Source: Streptosporangium sp040640155 (GTDB lineage: Bacteria > Actinomycetota > Actinomycetes > Streptosporangiales > Streptosporangiaceae). Taken from it: 64,000 bases of DNA. The position numbers were made by a program, and so were the translations under genes. Location of the stretch: contig NZ_JBFABE010000017.1 of the NCBI RefSeq assembly GCF_040640155.1, forward strand, positions 1 through 64,000. The letters run 5' to 3'. The notes beneath the pieces were generated by a model. That model did no database searches, had not been told where the DNA came from, and saw only the letters and a list, made by a program, of their open reading frames with translations. How positions within the stretch are numbered: the first letter of the stretch is position 1; each line of letters opens with the position of its first letter. Below, in pieces: positions 48,142 through 56,497 of the stretch.

Positions 48142-49839
48142 ATGTCCCGGCCAAGGGAAGCCATGCAGTACGCCAGGGCCGCGGCCCAGACGATAGGCCA
48201 GGGCGGTGACATGCGCCAGGTGGTCGGCCAGGCCGCCGAGCAGTTCGCCGGCCAGGTCCAGGGCCAGTTCACCGGCCAGGGCGGCAGGCAGGGCGGGTCC
48301 GGGGCCGTCGCGGGCTTCGCGCTCACCCCCTCCGACTTCACCGCGGCCCGCGACCAGGGCGCGTCCGTGGGTACGGTCATCGAGGCCCGCAGCGCGCCGC
48401 TGAACGAGGCCGGCGAGATCGTCAACCGCAGCTTCAGCGGCAACGGCCCGGACGGCGAGCCGGTCCACGTCATCTCCCCGGTGGTCATCCCCAGGAGCAC
48501 CACCGCCAGGGTGATCGTCCCGCTGGTCGTGCTGGCCGGTCTCGGCGTGGTCGGCCTGGTGGCCACCGGGCTGCCCGAGGGCGCCCGGGTGCTGTTCGGC
48601 CCGCACTACTGGGTCGTGCTGGTGCTGGCGGCGGCGTTCCTGTGGTGGCGGCGCAGCGTGGTCATGGTGCCCGAGGGCTGCAAGGCCCTGATCACCAAGT
48701 TCGGCAAGCTCGTGCAGATCGCCGAGCCGGGGCGGGTGACGCTGTTCAACCCGTGGAAGCGGGTCAGCTACATCGTCAACACCACCCGCGAGTACCCGTT
48801 CAACGCGCCCATCAGCGAGGCTCCCACCCAGCAGGGCGTCAAGGCCAGCGTCGACCTGTTCCTGCAGTTCCGCATCGAGGACCCGGCCGAGTTCATCTTC
48901 GTGCTCGGCTCGGTCGGCGGTTTCCAGGCCAAGCTGCAGAACGCCATCAGCGAGGTCACCCGCTCGCTGATCTACGCCCAGCGCGCCGAGGAGATCTACG
49001 ACCTGGTCGGCGAGAGCACCATGGGCATGCTGGACAACCTCAACCAGCAGTTCCTGCCCGCCGTACGGCTCACCGACGTCAACATCACGCACGCCGAGCC
49101 GACCAGCCAGGAGTACCGGATGGACCTGGCCGCCCCCGAGATGATCAGGGTCGCCAAGGAGGCGTACACCTACGAGTACGAGCTCCAGCTCCGCAAGGAG
49201 CAGAACGAGGGCGACCTGATCAAGGAGCTCGCCGGGCTGCAGGAGCAGCTCTCGGCCATCCACGCCGAGATCGCCGGGCACCAGGCCCGCATCGACACCG
49301 CGCTGGAGCGCGCCTCCCACCAGGCCAAGGCCGCCGGCGGCCAGCGGCTGGTGGAGGCCGAGTCCACCGCCAAGGCCAACGCCGCGCTGCTGGAGGCCCA
49401 GGCGCTGGACATCCGGGCGCTGAGCGCCGCCCAGGCGCCGGAGATCCTCGGCTACCGGTTCCAGCAGGACCTGCTCGACAAGCTCGAGTCCGTCGCCCCG
49501 CACCTGCCGCGCCTGGTCCAGGTCGGCGAGACCGCCGACGTCGACCTGCTCGCCCTGGCCGGGCAGCTCGTCGGCGGGCACGAGGCACAGCTGTTCTCCG
49601 AGGCGGACATGGCCGCGATCAGGGCCCGTACGGGCGAGATCGGCGGGCGCGTCGAGAAGCGCGGGGCGGAGATCGCCGCCCTGCTGCACGCCCCGGCCGA
49701 CGCCGTCGTCCCCGTCCCGGACGCGGGCGTGCCCCCGGCCGGTGCGGCGGGCACGGCCGCGTCCGTGCCCCAGTCCGTGCCCCAGTCCGTGACCACCGGT
49801 GAGAACGCGGCGAGCGCCGTACAGGAGGAGGTCCGTTGA
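48142..49839 (+). CDS. SPFH/flotillin-like membrane protein (first of pair)
   Basis: A 565-residue protein. A Gln/Gly/Ala-rich N-terminus (about 1-55) precedes two hydrophobic segments (about 120-175, VIVPLVVLAGLGVVGLVATG and YWVVLVLAAAFLWW). The SPFH core is about 180-330, with GCKALITKFGKLVQIAEPGR, KASVDLFLQFRIEDPAEFIF and RSLIYAQRAEEIYDLVGES. A long coiled coil follows (about 330-450, IKELAGLQEQLSAIHAEIAG), and a Pro/Ala tail. SPFH proteins assemble into ring-like membrane scaffolds. The ATG at 48142 has GGAGG 4 nt before it. The next gene starts within its stop codon, so the two are coupled. Confidence 0.88.
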   Translation: MSRPREAMQYARAAAQTIGQGGDMRQVVGQAAEQFAGQVQGQFTGQGGRQGGSGAVAGFALTPSDFTAARDQGASVGTVIEARSAPLNEAGEIVNRSFSGNGPDGEPVHVISPVVIPRSTTARVIVPLVVLAGLGVVGLVATGLPEGARVLFGPHYWVVLVLAAAFLWWRRSVVMVPEGCKALITKFGKLVQIAEPGRVTLFNPWKRVSYIVNTTREYPFNAPISEAPTQQGVKASVDLFLQFRIEDPAEFIFVLGSVGGFQAKLQNAISEVTRSLIYAQRAEEIYDLVGESTMGMLDNLNQQFLPAVRLTDVNITHAEPTSQEYRMDLAAPEMIRVAKEAYTYEYELQLRKEQNEGDLIKELAGLQEQLSAIHAEIAGHQARIDTALERASHQAKAAGGQRLVEAESTAKANAALLEAQALDIRALSAAQAPEILGYRFQQDLLDKLESVAPHLPRLVQVGETADVDLLALAGQLVGGHEAQLFSEADMAAIRARTGEIGGRVEKRGAEIAALLHAPADAVVPVPDAGVPPAGAAGTAASVPQSVPQSVTTGENAASAVQEEVR

Positions 49840-51116
49840 GCGGCAGGGAGTTCTCCAAGATCAAGGAATCGCTGGCCTCGTGGTCGGAGATCCGCCAGCT
49901 GCTGCGCGGCGGCGAGTCGGGCCAGCTCGTGCCGGTGGTGATCCCCAAGGACCGCCGGGGCTTCGCCTGGGTGGGCCTGCTCCTGCTGGCCCTCTACCTG
50001 GCGGGCACCGCGGTGTTCGCCGGGGGCGCCCTGTCCCTGCTGGCGGCGGCCGCGGCGGTGTTCACCCTGCTCGCGGCGGCCGTCTGGCTGTGGCGCCGCG
50101 CCATCATCGAGATCGAGGAGGGCACCACGGGCGTGCGCAGCCGGTGGGGCGCCATCGTGGGCACGCTCCCTCCGGGACGGCACTACCTGTGGCTGCCCTG
50201 GGACCGGGTGGACGCGGTGGTCGACACCTCCACCGAGATCCCCTACTCCGCGCCGATCGCGGCCTGCCCGACGGCCGAGAACGTCCCGCTCAAGTCGATC
50301 GAGTTCTTCCTGAAGTTCCGCATCGTCGACCCGGTCGCCTTCGTCCGTACCATCGGGGCCGGTAACTTCGACCTCGTGCTCAGCAGTGCCGTACAGGACG
50401 CCATCCGCCAGCGCAGCCGCCAGGTGCACACCGAGCGCGCCTACGACCTGCGCGGGTCCGACGTCGGCGACATGCAGGAGCTGCTCACCCGCCAGCTCGG
50501 CCGCTACGGGGTGCGCATCACCGGCGCCAACATCCCCGACGTGCAGCTCCCCGACCAGTACCAGCAGCACCTGGCCACCCGCGAGAAGGTCGCCAAGGAG
50601 CTGTCGGCGTTCGAGCGCGAGTGGGAGCTGACCCGCAAGCGCCGGATCGACACCCTGCTGATGGAGATCGAACGCTCCAAGAAGACCCGTGACGCGCGGA
50701 TCGTCGAGGTGCGGGCCGCCGCCAACACCGCGCGCAAGGACGTCGCCCGCATGCTGGAGGAGCACGAGACCGAGGCGCAGCGGGTGCGCTGGGAGATCGA
50801 GGCCAAGGGCCGCGCCGAGCTCACCTCGGCCGAGAACGAGGCCAAGGGGCTGCGCAGGCTCGCCGACTCCTACCGCGACAACCGCGCCGTGCTCCAGTAC
50901 GAGCTGGCCCGCCGCCGCCTGGACGTGGGCGCCAAGCTCGCCGAGAGCGCCCCGCGGCCGGTCGTCGTGCGAACCTCAGGAACCTCCGGCGACACCTCCG
51001 CGTTGTCCACATTGCTGCTGGCCCAGCTGCTGCCCCGGCTGAACGACGGCGCCGACGGCGCGGGTGGTGCGGGCGGCGTCAACGGCCAGGCCAGTCCCTC
51101 GATCCACAACCCCTGA
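49836..51116 (+). CDS. SPFH/flotillin-like membrane protein (second of pair)
   Basis: A 426-residue paralogue-like partner. Two adjacent hydrophobic stretches (VGLLLLALYLAGTAVFAGG and LLAAAAAVFTLLAAAVWLW) precede an SPFH core (about 95-235, IIEIEEGTTGVRSRWGAIVG, STEIPYSAPIAACPTAENVP, FLKFRIVDPVAFVRTIG). A charged coiled coil (about 245-350, RKRRIDTLLMEIERSKKTRD) follows. Translation begins at TTG 49836 within the upstream TGA (TTGA), with AGGAGG nearby. Sequence similarity between the two SPFH proteins is low by eye, so a hetero-assembly rather than a recent duplication is inferred. The Spo0M gene follows after 29 nt. Confidence 0.86.
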   Translation: MSGREFSKIKESLASWSEIRQLLRGGESGQLVPVVIPKDRRGFAWVGLLLLALYLAGTAVFAGGALSLLAAAAAVFTLLAAAVWLWRRAIIEIEEGTTGVRSRWGAIVGTLPPGRHYLWLPWDRVDAVVDTSTEIPYSAPIAACPTAENVPLKSIEFFLKFRIVDPVAFVRTIGAGNFDLVLSSAVQDAIRQRSRQVHTERAYDLRGSDVGDMQELLTRQLGRYGVRITGANIPDVQLPDQYQQHLATREKVAKELSAFEREWELTRKRRIDTLLMEIERSKKTRDARIVEVRAAANTARKDVARMLEEHETEAQRVRWEIEAKGRAELTSAENEAKGLRRLADSYRDNRAVLQYELARRRLDVGAKLAESAPRPVVVRTSGTSGDTSALSTLLLAQLLPRLNDGADGAGGAGGVNGQASPSIHNP

Positions 51117-51145
51117 CAACAATTCTCCGACCCCTGGGAGTCCAG

Positions 51146-51916
51146 ATGGTGTTCCGTAAGCTGATGGCCGCGTTCGGGGCCGGTGTCGAGGTCGACACGG
51201 TCCTGCAGAACTCGCACGTGCGGCCCGGCGAGGTCCTGCGCGGGCAGGTCAACTTCCGCGGCGGCGGCTCCGACTACAAGGTGGAGGGCATCTTCATCGA
51301 CTTCACCGCCGTCGTCGAGGTCGAGAGCGGCGACAACGAGTACAAGTCGACGTACAGCTTCCTGCGCCAGCAGATCACCGGCTCCTTCCAGCTGGCCGCG
51401 GGCGCCCCGCAGTCGGCGCCCTTCGAGATCCAGGTGCCGTGGGAGACCCCGATCAGCGCCGTCGCCGGCCACCCGCTGCGCGGCATGCAGCTCGGCGTCT
51501 CCACCGAGCTCGCCCTGGCCGGCGCGCTCGACAAGGGCGACCTCGACCCGCTGTTCGTCAACCCGCTGCCCGCCCAGGACCACGTGCTCGGCGCGCTGAG
51601 CAACCTGGGCTTCGGCTTCAAGAAGGCCGACCTGGAGCGCGGCACGCTGCAGGGCTCGCGGATGCCGTTCTTCCAGGAGATCGAGTACTACGCCGGCCCC
51701 GAGTACCGCCGCCACTTCAACGAGCTGGAGCTCACCTTCATCGCGGGCCCGCAGGCGATGGACATCATCCTGGAGGCCGACAAGCGCGGCAGCTTCGGCT
51801 CCAGCCACGACACCTACAGCCGTTTCACGGTCCGCTACGAGGACCACCCGGGCCAGGTGGAGCAGTCGCTGCGCGGCGCCCTCCAGGCCATGGCCCAGAA
51901 GCGCGGCTGGTACTAA
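51146..51916 (+). CDS. Spo0M-family arrestin-fold sporulation control protein
   Basis: A 256-residue cytosolic protein beginning MVFRKLMAAFGAGVEVDTVL. It has the Spo0M pattern GEVLRGQVNFRGGGSDYKVE, PFEIQVPWETPISAVAGHPL and FVNPLPAQDHVLGALSNLGF, predicted to form two arrestin-like beta-sandwiches. The C-terminal half contains MPFFQEIEYYAGPEYRRHFN. In Bacillus, Spo0M influences sporulation and cell division; its biochemical role is unclear. As third gene of the SPFH operon it may be an adaptor on the SPFH scaffold. Confidence 0.88.
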   Translation: MVFRKLMAAFGAGVEVDTVLQNSHVRPGEVLRGQVNFRGGGSDYKVEGIFIDFTAVVEVESGDNEYKSTYSFLRQQITGSFQLAAGAPQSAPFEIQVPWETPISAVAGHPLRGMQLGVSTELALAGALDKGDLDPLFVNPLPAQDHVLGALSNLGFGFKKADLERGTLQGSRMPFFQEIEYYAGPEYRRHFNELELTFIAGPQAMDIILEADKRGSFGSSHDTYSRFTVRYEDHPGQVEQSLRGALQAMAQKRGWY

Positions 51917-51925
51917 CCTTCTTTC

Positions 51926-51964
51926 CGTACGGGTGTGCTCCGCTCTCCGGGGCACACCCGTACG
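51926..51964 (+). terminator. Terminator of the SPFH-Spo0M operon
   Basis: CGTACGGGTGTGC (51926-51938) and GCACACCCGTACG (51952-51964) form a perfect 13-bp stem with a 13-nt loop, 10 nt after the stop of the Spo0M gene. Confidence 0.8.
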
Positions 51965-52080
51965 CGCGTTCCCGGGGGCTCCGAGGGCTGCGAGGACTTT
52001 CAGGGCTCCGGGGCTCCGGGGCGCGGCCCGGCGCCGTTCTGTCGTACCCGGCCCGTAGGGTTCCCGCCAGGGTCAGACCG

Positions 52081-53310
52081 GTGGACGAGACGCGACGGGG
52101 GCGCTCGGTGAACTCGATGGGCTCGACGGGCTCGATGGGCTCGACGGGCTCGACGGGCGAGGGGGGCGGCGACGCGACGGTGGCCGCCGCGCGGGCGGGC
52201 GACGAGTCCGCGTTCGCGGCGCTCGTCGAGCGTCACCGGGGCGAGCTGCGGGTGCACTGCTACCGGATGCTGGGCTCGTTCGACGAGGCCGAGGACCTGG
52301 TTCAGGAGACGTTCCTGCGCGCGTGGAGGAAGCTCGGCGCTTTCGAGGGACGCTCGACGTTCCGCGCCTGGCTGTACCGGATCGCCACGAACGCCTGCCT
52401 CGACGTCCTCGACGGCCGGGCCCGCCGGGTGCTCCCGCACCACCTGGCCGGACCGTCGGACCCGAGCTCCGCGCCGGTGTCCCGCACCGACATCGCCTGG
52501 ATGCAGCCGTTCCCGGACCGGCTGCTGGAGCCGGCCGCCCCCGGCGAGACCGAGCCGGACTCCGTGGCCGTCACCCGGGAGACGATCGAGCTGGCGTTCC
52601 TGGCCGCGATCCAACACCTGCCGCCCCGGCAGCGGGCGGTGCTGATCCTGCGCGACGTGCTCGGCTGGCCCGCCAAGCAGACCGCGACGCTGCTGGAGGG
52701 CAGCGTCGCGTCGGTGAACAGCGCGCTGCAGCGCGCCCGCGCGACGCTGCGGGACCACCTGCCCGAACGCCGCCTGGACTGGGCGCCGTCGGCGGAGCCG
52801 ACCGAGCGGGAGCGAGCGGTGCTGCGGCGCTACATGGAGGCGATGGAGCGCGCCGACCCGGCCGCCGTCGCCGACCTGCTCGCCGAGGACGTACGGACGC
52901 AGATGCCGCCGTGGCCCATGTGGTTCCGGGGGCGCGACACGGTCGTGGCGTCGCTGGCGGCGAGCTGGGACGCCGGCTCGCCCGACCACGTGGGACGGTT
53001 CCGGATGATCCCCGTCCGGGCCAACCGGCAACCGGCCGTGGCGACCTACGTCCGGCGCCCGGGCGAGCCCGCCCACACCCCCTTCGCGATCTCCCTGCTG
53101 TGGATCGAGGGCGACCGGATCGCCGAGATCGTCGCCTTCCACGACCCCGGCCTGTTCGCGGCGTTCGCCCTGCCCGCGACACCGGCCCCGCCGGTCCTGC
53201 CCTCATCACCGTCCTCGCCCCTGCCGAAGGCGCCGGACACCACATCGCCCGAGGTGCCCGCGACGCTGCTCGGGGTGCCTCCCGGGGTGCCGCCGGCGAC
53301 GCGTCGATGA
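52081..53310 (+). CDS. ECF-type sigma factor with SnoaL-like C-terminal domain
   Basis: About 409 residues. Sigma region 2 (about 40-110) contains YRMLGSFDEAEDLVQETFLR and FRAWLYRIATNACLDVLDG. Region 4 (about 180-235) contains LPPRQRAVLILRDVLGWPAK and SVASVNSALQRARATL. A SnoaL/NTF2-like domain follows (about 250-365, RRYMEAMERADPAAVADLLA), as in sigma factors controlled in cis rather than by an anti-sigma. A 45-residue Pro-rich tail is extra. The N-terminus has MGSTGSMGSTGSTG repeats. GTG 52081 follows AGGGT and a TAGGGT -10-like element (52056-52061); GTG 52108 is equally possible. It is likely co-transcribed with the reductase-like gene downstream. Confidence 0.87.
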   Translation: MDETRRGRSVNSMGSTGSMGSTGSTGEGGGDATVAAARAGDESAFAALVERHRGELRVHCYRMLGSFDEAEDLVQETFLRAWRKLGAFEGRSTFRAWLYRIATNACLDVLDGRARRVLPHHLAGPSDPSSAPVSRTDIAWMQPFPDRLLEPAAPGETEPDSVAVTRETIELAFLAAIQHLPPRQRAVLILRDVLGWPAKQTATLLEGSVASVNSALQRARATLRDHLPERRLDWAPSAEPTERERAVLRRYMEAMERADPAAVADLLAEDVRTQMPPWPMWFRGRDTVVASLAASWDAGSPDHVGRFRMIPVRANRQPAVATYVRRPGEPAHTPFAISLLWIEGDRIAEIVAFHDPGLFAAFALPATPAPPVLPSSPSSPLPKAPDTTSPEVPATLLGVPPGVPPATRR

Positions 53311-53372
53311 CTTCTCGCGCGATCCACCGTCTCAACACGGGTAACGGCAACCGACCCTGACGGAGACGCACC

Positions 53373-53915
53373 ATGAGCAAGATGCTGTATTCGGCCACCA
53401 TGTCGCTGGACGGCTTCATCACCGGAGCGGGCGGCGACATGTCCTGGCTGACCGACTACCTGGGCCCCGACCCGACCGCCGACACGCTCGCCGGCGAGAT
53501 CGGCGCGCTTCTCGTCGGCCACCGCACCTTCCGCGGCGACGACCCCCACCGGGGCACCGACAAGGAGGAGAAGCCGTTCGGCGGCGCCTGGAGCGGGCCG
53601 CAGTTCGTGCTCACCCACCACATCCCGGACACGCCGGTGCCGGGCATCACCTTCGTCGACGACCTGGACGGCGGCGTCGCCGCGGCCAAGGCCGCCGCGG
53701 GCGGGAAGTACGTCAACATCCTCGGCGCCGACGTCGCCCGGCAGTGCCTGGCGGCGGGGGTGCTCGACGAGATCCTCGTGTTCGTCGCGCCCGTGATGCT
53801 GGGCGACGGCGTCCGGTTGTTCGACCACCCGGGCGGGACCAGGGTCAGGCTGGAGCGCATCGGCGTGGCCGAGGCGCCGCACGCGACGAGCATCCGGTTC
53901 CGCGTCGCCGGCTGA
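53373..53915 (+). CDS. RibD-C/dihydrofolate-reductase-like protein
   Basis: A 180-residue protein of the RibD C-terminal/DHFR superfamily: SATMSLDGFITGAGGDMSWL at the N-terminus, ALLVGHRTFRGD, FVLTHHIPDTPVPGITFV, and the nucleotide-binding KYVNILGADVARQCLAAGVL. The C-terminal EILVFVAPVMLGDGVRLFD is typical. It probably is an NADPH-dependent oxidoreductase of unknown substrate. The ATG at 53373 follows GGAGA. The gene is 62 nt after the ECF sigma gene and may be its regulatory target. Confidence 0.86.
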   Translation: MSKMLYSATMSLDGFITGAGGDMSWLTDYLGPDPTADTLAGEIGALLVGHRTFRGDDPHRGTDKEEKPFGGAWSGPQFVLTHHIPDTPVPGITFVDDLDGGVAAAKAAAGGKYVNILGADVARQCLAAGVLDEILVFVAPVMLGDGVRLFDHPGGTRVRLERIGVAEAPHATSIRFRVAG

Positions 53916-54008
53916 GCCGTCCCGGTGACGGCGGCAGACGCCCGACCGGGCTGCCGCCGCGCCGGGGAACGCCTCGGAACCCGGTCGCCCCGGGCGCCGG
54001 GAAGGGGG

Positions 54009-54905
54009 TCAGAGGTCGAGCTGGTACTGGAACGTCCTGTGGGTGGGCCGGTAGCCGAGCGCGTCGTTGACGGCCCGCATGCGGGTGTTGCTCTCGGCCG
54101 TGTCCGCCAGCAGCCCGGTCAGGTCCGGGTAACGCTCGCGGACCTGCCGGATCATCTCGGCCTTCATCCACCGGGCCAGGCCACGTCCACGGTGTTCCGG
54201 CAGGACCCCGGTGCCGTAGTGCTGGCCGTCGCCCTTGCCGTCGCCGGGGACGACCAGCTCGGTGAACCCGGCGATCGAGCCGTCGGACTCGTCGACGGCG
54301 GCGACGGTGTGGAGTCGTTCGCCGCGGTCCTCGACGGCCCTGGCCGCCGCCCTGACCCGTTCGACGTCCCAGACCACGACGCCGTAGTCGGTGTCGTCCA
54401 TCGGCATGTCGTCCATGGCCCGGCGGGAGGCGGTGAAGGTGCCGGCGAGCTCGTCCGGCACCGTCCCCTCCCAGGACAGCAGCCGGTATCCGGCGGGCGG
54501 CCGGTCGGCGGCCGTGCCCGCGGCCGTGCCCGCGGCGGTGTCCACGACGGTGTTGACCAGCGCGAGGCGCGCGTACGTCAGGGTGAGCACCCTCCTGAAC
54601 CCCCGCTCGGCCAGGAAGCGGTCGCCCGGGGTGCCGGCCCCGGCCTGGGCGAGCACGCAGCGCCGCCCCTCCGCCACGACGCCCGCCACCGCCCGCGCCA
54701 GCAGCTCGGAGCCGACGCCCCTGCGCCGCTCCGCCGGATGCACGCTCAGCTCCAGCTCGGCCAGGTGGTCCTGGCCCTCGGTGTCGAACAGGCGCAGGAA
54801 CGCCGACCCGAGGGGAACCCCGTCACCGTCGACGGCCAGCCACACCAGGCGGCGGCTGGACGCGCTCGGGTGGGGGTCGGCCAGCGGGACGATCCGAATC
54901 GACAC
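54009..54905 (-). CDS. Tandem GNAT-domain acetyltransferase
   Basis: A 298-residue protein with two GNAT folds. The first (about 1-140) has the acetyl-CoA loop LSVHPAERRRGVGSELLAR; the second (about 155-298) has GTGVLPEHRGRGLARWMKAE and ends NTRMRAVNDALGYRPTHRTF. Tandem GNATs of this size resemble mycothiol synthase-like and antibiotic-modifying families; the substrate is unknown. The GTG at 54905 with a GGAGA site is chosen, since the frame upstream crosses a terminator hairpin. A TAAGTAAG-like Ala/Gly repeat lies between the domains. Confidence 0.85.
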   Translation of the reverse strand: MSIRIVPLADPHPSASSRRLVWLAVDGDGVPLGSAFLRLFDTEGQDHLAELELSVHPAERRRGVGSELLARAVAGVVAEGRRCVLAQAGAGTPGDRFLAERGFRRVLTLTYARLALVNTVVDTAAGTAAGTAADRPPAGYRLLSWEGTVPDELAGTFTASRRAMDDMPMDDTDYGVVVWDVERVRAAARAVEDRGERLHTVAAVDESDGSIAGFTELVVPGDGKGDGQHYGTGVLPEHRGRGLARWMKAEMIRQVRERYPDLTGLLADTAESNTRMRAVNDALGYRPTHRTFQYQLDL

Positions 54906-54917
54906 GTTCTCTCCATC

Positions 54918-54974
54918 TTCGAGTCTTCTCGGGCGCCCGGCTGCCGGGCCCCTCGTTCCCCGAGAAGATTCGAG
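54918..54974 (-). terminator. Hairpin between methyltransferase and GNAT gene
   Basis: TTCGAGTCTTCTCGGG (54918-54933) pairs with CCCCGAGAAGATTCGAG (54958-54974), with about two mismatched or wobble positions. The GC-rich interior can extend the fold. On the minus strand it follows the methyltransferase stop by 28 nt and precedes the GNAT start. Confidence 0.6.
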
Positions 54975-55001
54975 ACGGCGGCCCGGTCCGGACGTCACCG
55001 A

Positions 55002-55790
55002 TCAGGATGCCTTACGGGCGAGGGTGAGCATATGGCCGCCGACGCCCAGCAGGGAGGGGACGGACTCCAGGCGGCGCTGGGCGTCGAGCACCAGGGCGCG
55101 GCGCTCGGGGTCGTCGAGCCAGTCGTCGATGTCGCCGTACAGCCAGAAGGCGCCCTCCAGGTTGTGGCGGGTGGCGCCGGGAAGCCCCGCGTCGGCGAAC
55201 TCGGCCGGGACGTCGTCCGGTTCGTGCAGGTAGGCGGTGAAGCCGGCGGGCCCGGCGCCCAGGTTCCCGCCCGCCAGGGCCGAGAGCGCCACCTCCCGCA
55301 GCTCGGGCCGCAGGTACAGCCCCTGGTAGATCATGTCGTGCACGGCCGCGGAACGGTTGATGGTCGCGGCGGCCACCAGGCCGCCGGGCCGCACCGCCCG
55401 TGCCGCCTCGGCCAGCGCGCGAACCCGGTCGGCACGCTCGGGGAGGTGGTAGAGCGGACCCAGCAGCAGCACCGCGTCCACGCTCCCGTCGGGCACCGGG
55501 AGCCGCCTGGCGTCCCCCTGCCGCGCGGTGACCCCGGCCAGCCGCGCCGCCCGCTCCACGTGCAGCGGTACGGGGTCGAGCAGCTCGACCTCGTACCCGT
55601 CGGCGGCCAGCCACTCGGCGTGCACCCCGGTGCCGCCGCCCACGTCCAGCACCCTGGCCGGGGCCGCGGGCAGCGCCGCGCGCAGCACGTCCTGCGTCCG
55701 CCACAGCTCCAGCCGCCCACGCCCCGCGCGGAGCCTGTCGTCTTCCCTGTCCTGCCCGTAGTAGGCGAGCAGCTCCGATGTGATCGTCAT
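55002..55790 (-). CDS. SAM-dependent methyltransferase (class I)
   Basis: A 262-residue Rossmann-fold methyltransferase. Motif I is RVLDVGGGTGVHAEWLAADG, followed by the acidic EVELLDPVPLH, then GDARRLPVPDGSVDAVLLLG and LAEAARAVRPGGLVAAATIN. A C-terminal cap includes AFWLYGDIDDWLDDPERR. The substrate is not predictable. The ATG at 55790 is preferred over upstream in-frame codons, which add a non-conserved leader running into the divergent gene. Confidence 0.87.
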   Translation of the reverse strand: MTITSELLAYYGQDREDDRLRAGRGRLELWRTQDVLRAALPAAPARVLDVGGGTGVHAEWLAADGYEVELLDPVPLHVERAARLAGVTARQGDARRLPVPDGSVDAVLLLGPLYHLPERADRVRALAEAARAVRPGGLVAAATINRSAAVHDMIYQGLYLRPELREVALSALAGGNLGAGPAGFTAYLHEPDDVPAEFADAGLPGATRHNLEGAFWLYGDIDDWLDDPERRALVLDAQRRLESVPSLLGVGGHMLTLARKAS

Positions 55791-55938
55791 GCTCGATGAT
55801 GCCCACGGCCCCGATCCCCCGGCAAACGGGTTCTCCCACCGGACGAACGGAGAGGCCGTTCGGCGATAAATGGCGAGAGAGAAGCGGAGGGGATATGTGA
55901 CACTCGACGCCCGACCGGAGCGGAACGGAGACTCGAGC

Positions 55939-56304
55939 ATGCCGGAGAAACAGCCGGAAGGCGCTGCGGATCGACGGCCCTATATCGCGCTTCTCGTCCA
56001 GAGGGTGGTCGTGGAGGGCGGATACGCACCCGCTCGTTACACCGAGGACACCGTCCTCATCCATGAGCGCTCGATCGAGGACGCGAAGCGGCGGGCCGAG
56101 GCCATGGGGAAGGACGAGGAGGTCTCCTACCTGAACGAATTCGGTGAGACCGTGACCTGGACGTTCATCGGCGTCGCGGACGTCCGTGAGACCCTGTACG
56201 ACGACCTCGCCTCGGACACCAGCCTCTACTCACGGAGTTTCGACGACCTCCCGCGGTACAGGGATCTCTTCGCGTTCTCGTCGCTCGTCCCTCGCGAGGC
56301 CTGA
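55939..56304 (+). CDS. DUF4288-family protein
   Basis: A 121-residue protein matching the DUF4288 pattern: RPYIALLVQRVVVEGG, EDTVLIHERSIEDAKRRAEA and EVSYLNEFGETVTWTFIGVA, then DVRETLYDDLASDTSLYSRS. The small alpha/beta domain is of unknown function. The ATG at 55939 has GGAG 8 nt before it; the frame is open from 55870. It stands alone, divergent from the methyltransferase and convergent with the giant exported protein. Confidence 0.75.
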   Translation: MPEKQPEGAADRRPYIALLVQRVVVEGGYAPARYTEDTVLIHERSIEDAKRRAEAMGKDEEVSYLNEFGETVTWTFIGVADVRETLYDDLASDTSLYSRSFDDLPRYRDLFAFSSLVPREA

Positions 56305-56444
56305 GCCCGTCCCCGCCGACGCGGGATCGTCCGGAGACGGCGTTCCCTTCCCTCGCCTCGCGGGCCGGTCACTGCCGCGCCGACCGGCAGCAGACGACCT
56401 GCCCGCCCCTTTGGGAAAAATTATGTACAGGTAGTTCACGGTAC

Positions 56445-56485
56445 ATCGATGGCGGAGCCATGCCGCCCCTGGCTCCGCCATCGAT
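56445..56485. terminator. Strong bidirectional hairpin
   Basis: ATCGATGGCGGAGCCA (56445-56460), a 9-nt loop, and the exact complement TGGCTCCGCCATCGAT (56470-56485) form a 16-bp stem between the convergent DUF4288 gene and the giant exported protein gene. It marks the edge of the A/T-richer segment. Confidence 0.8.
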
Positions 56486-56497
56486 AATCACCCAGTA

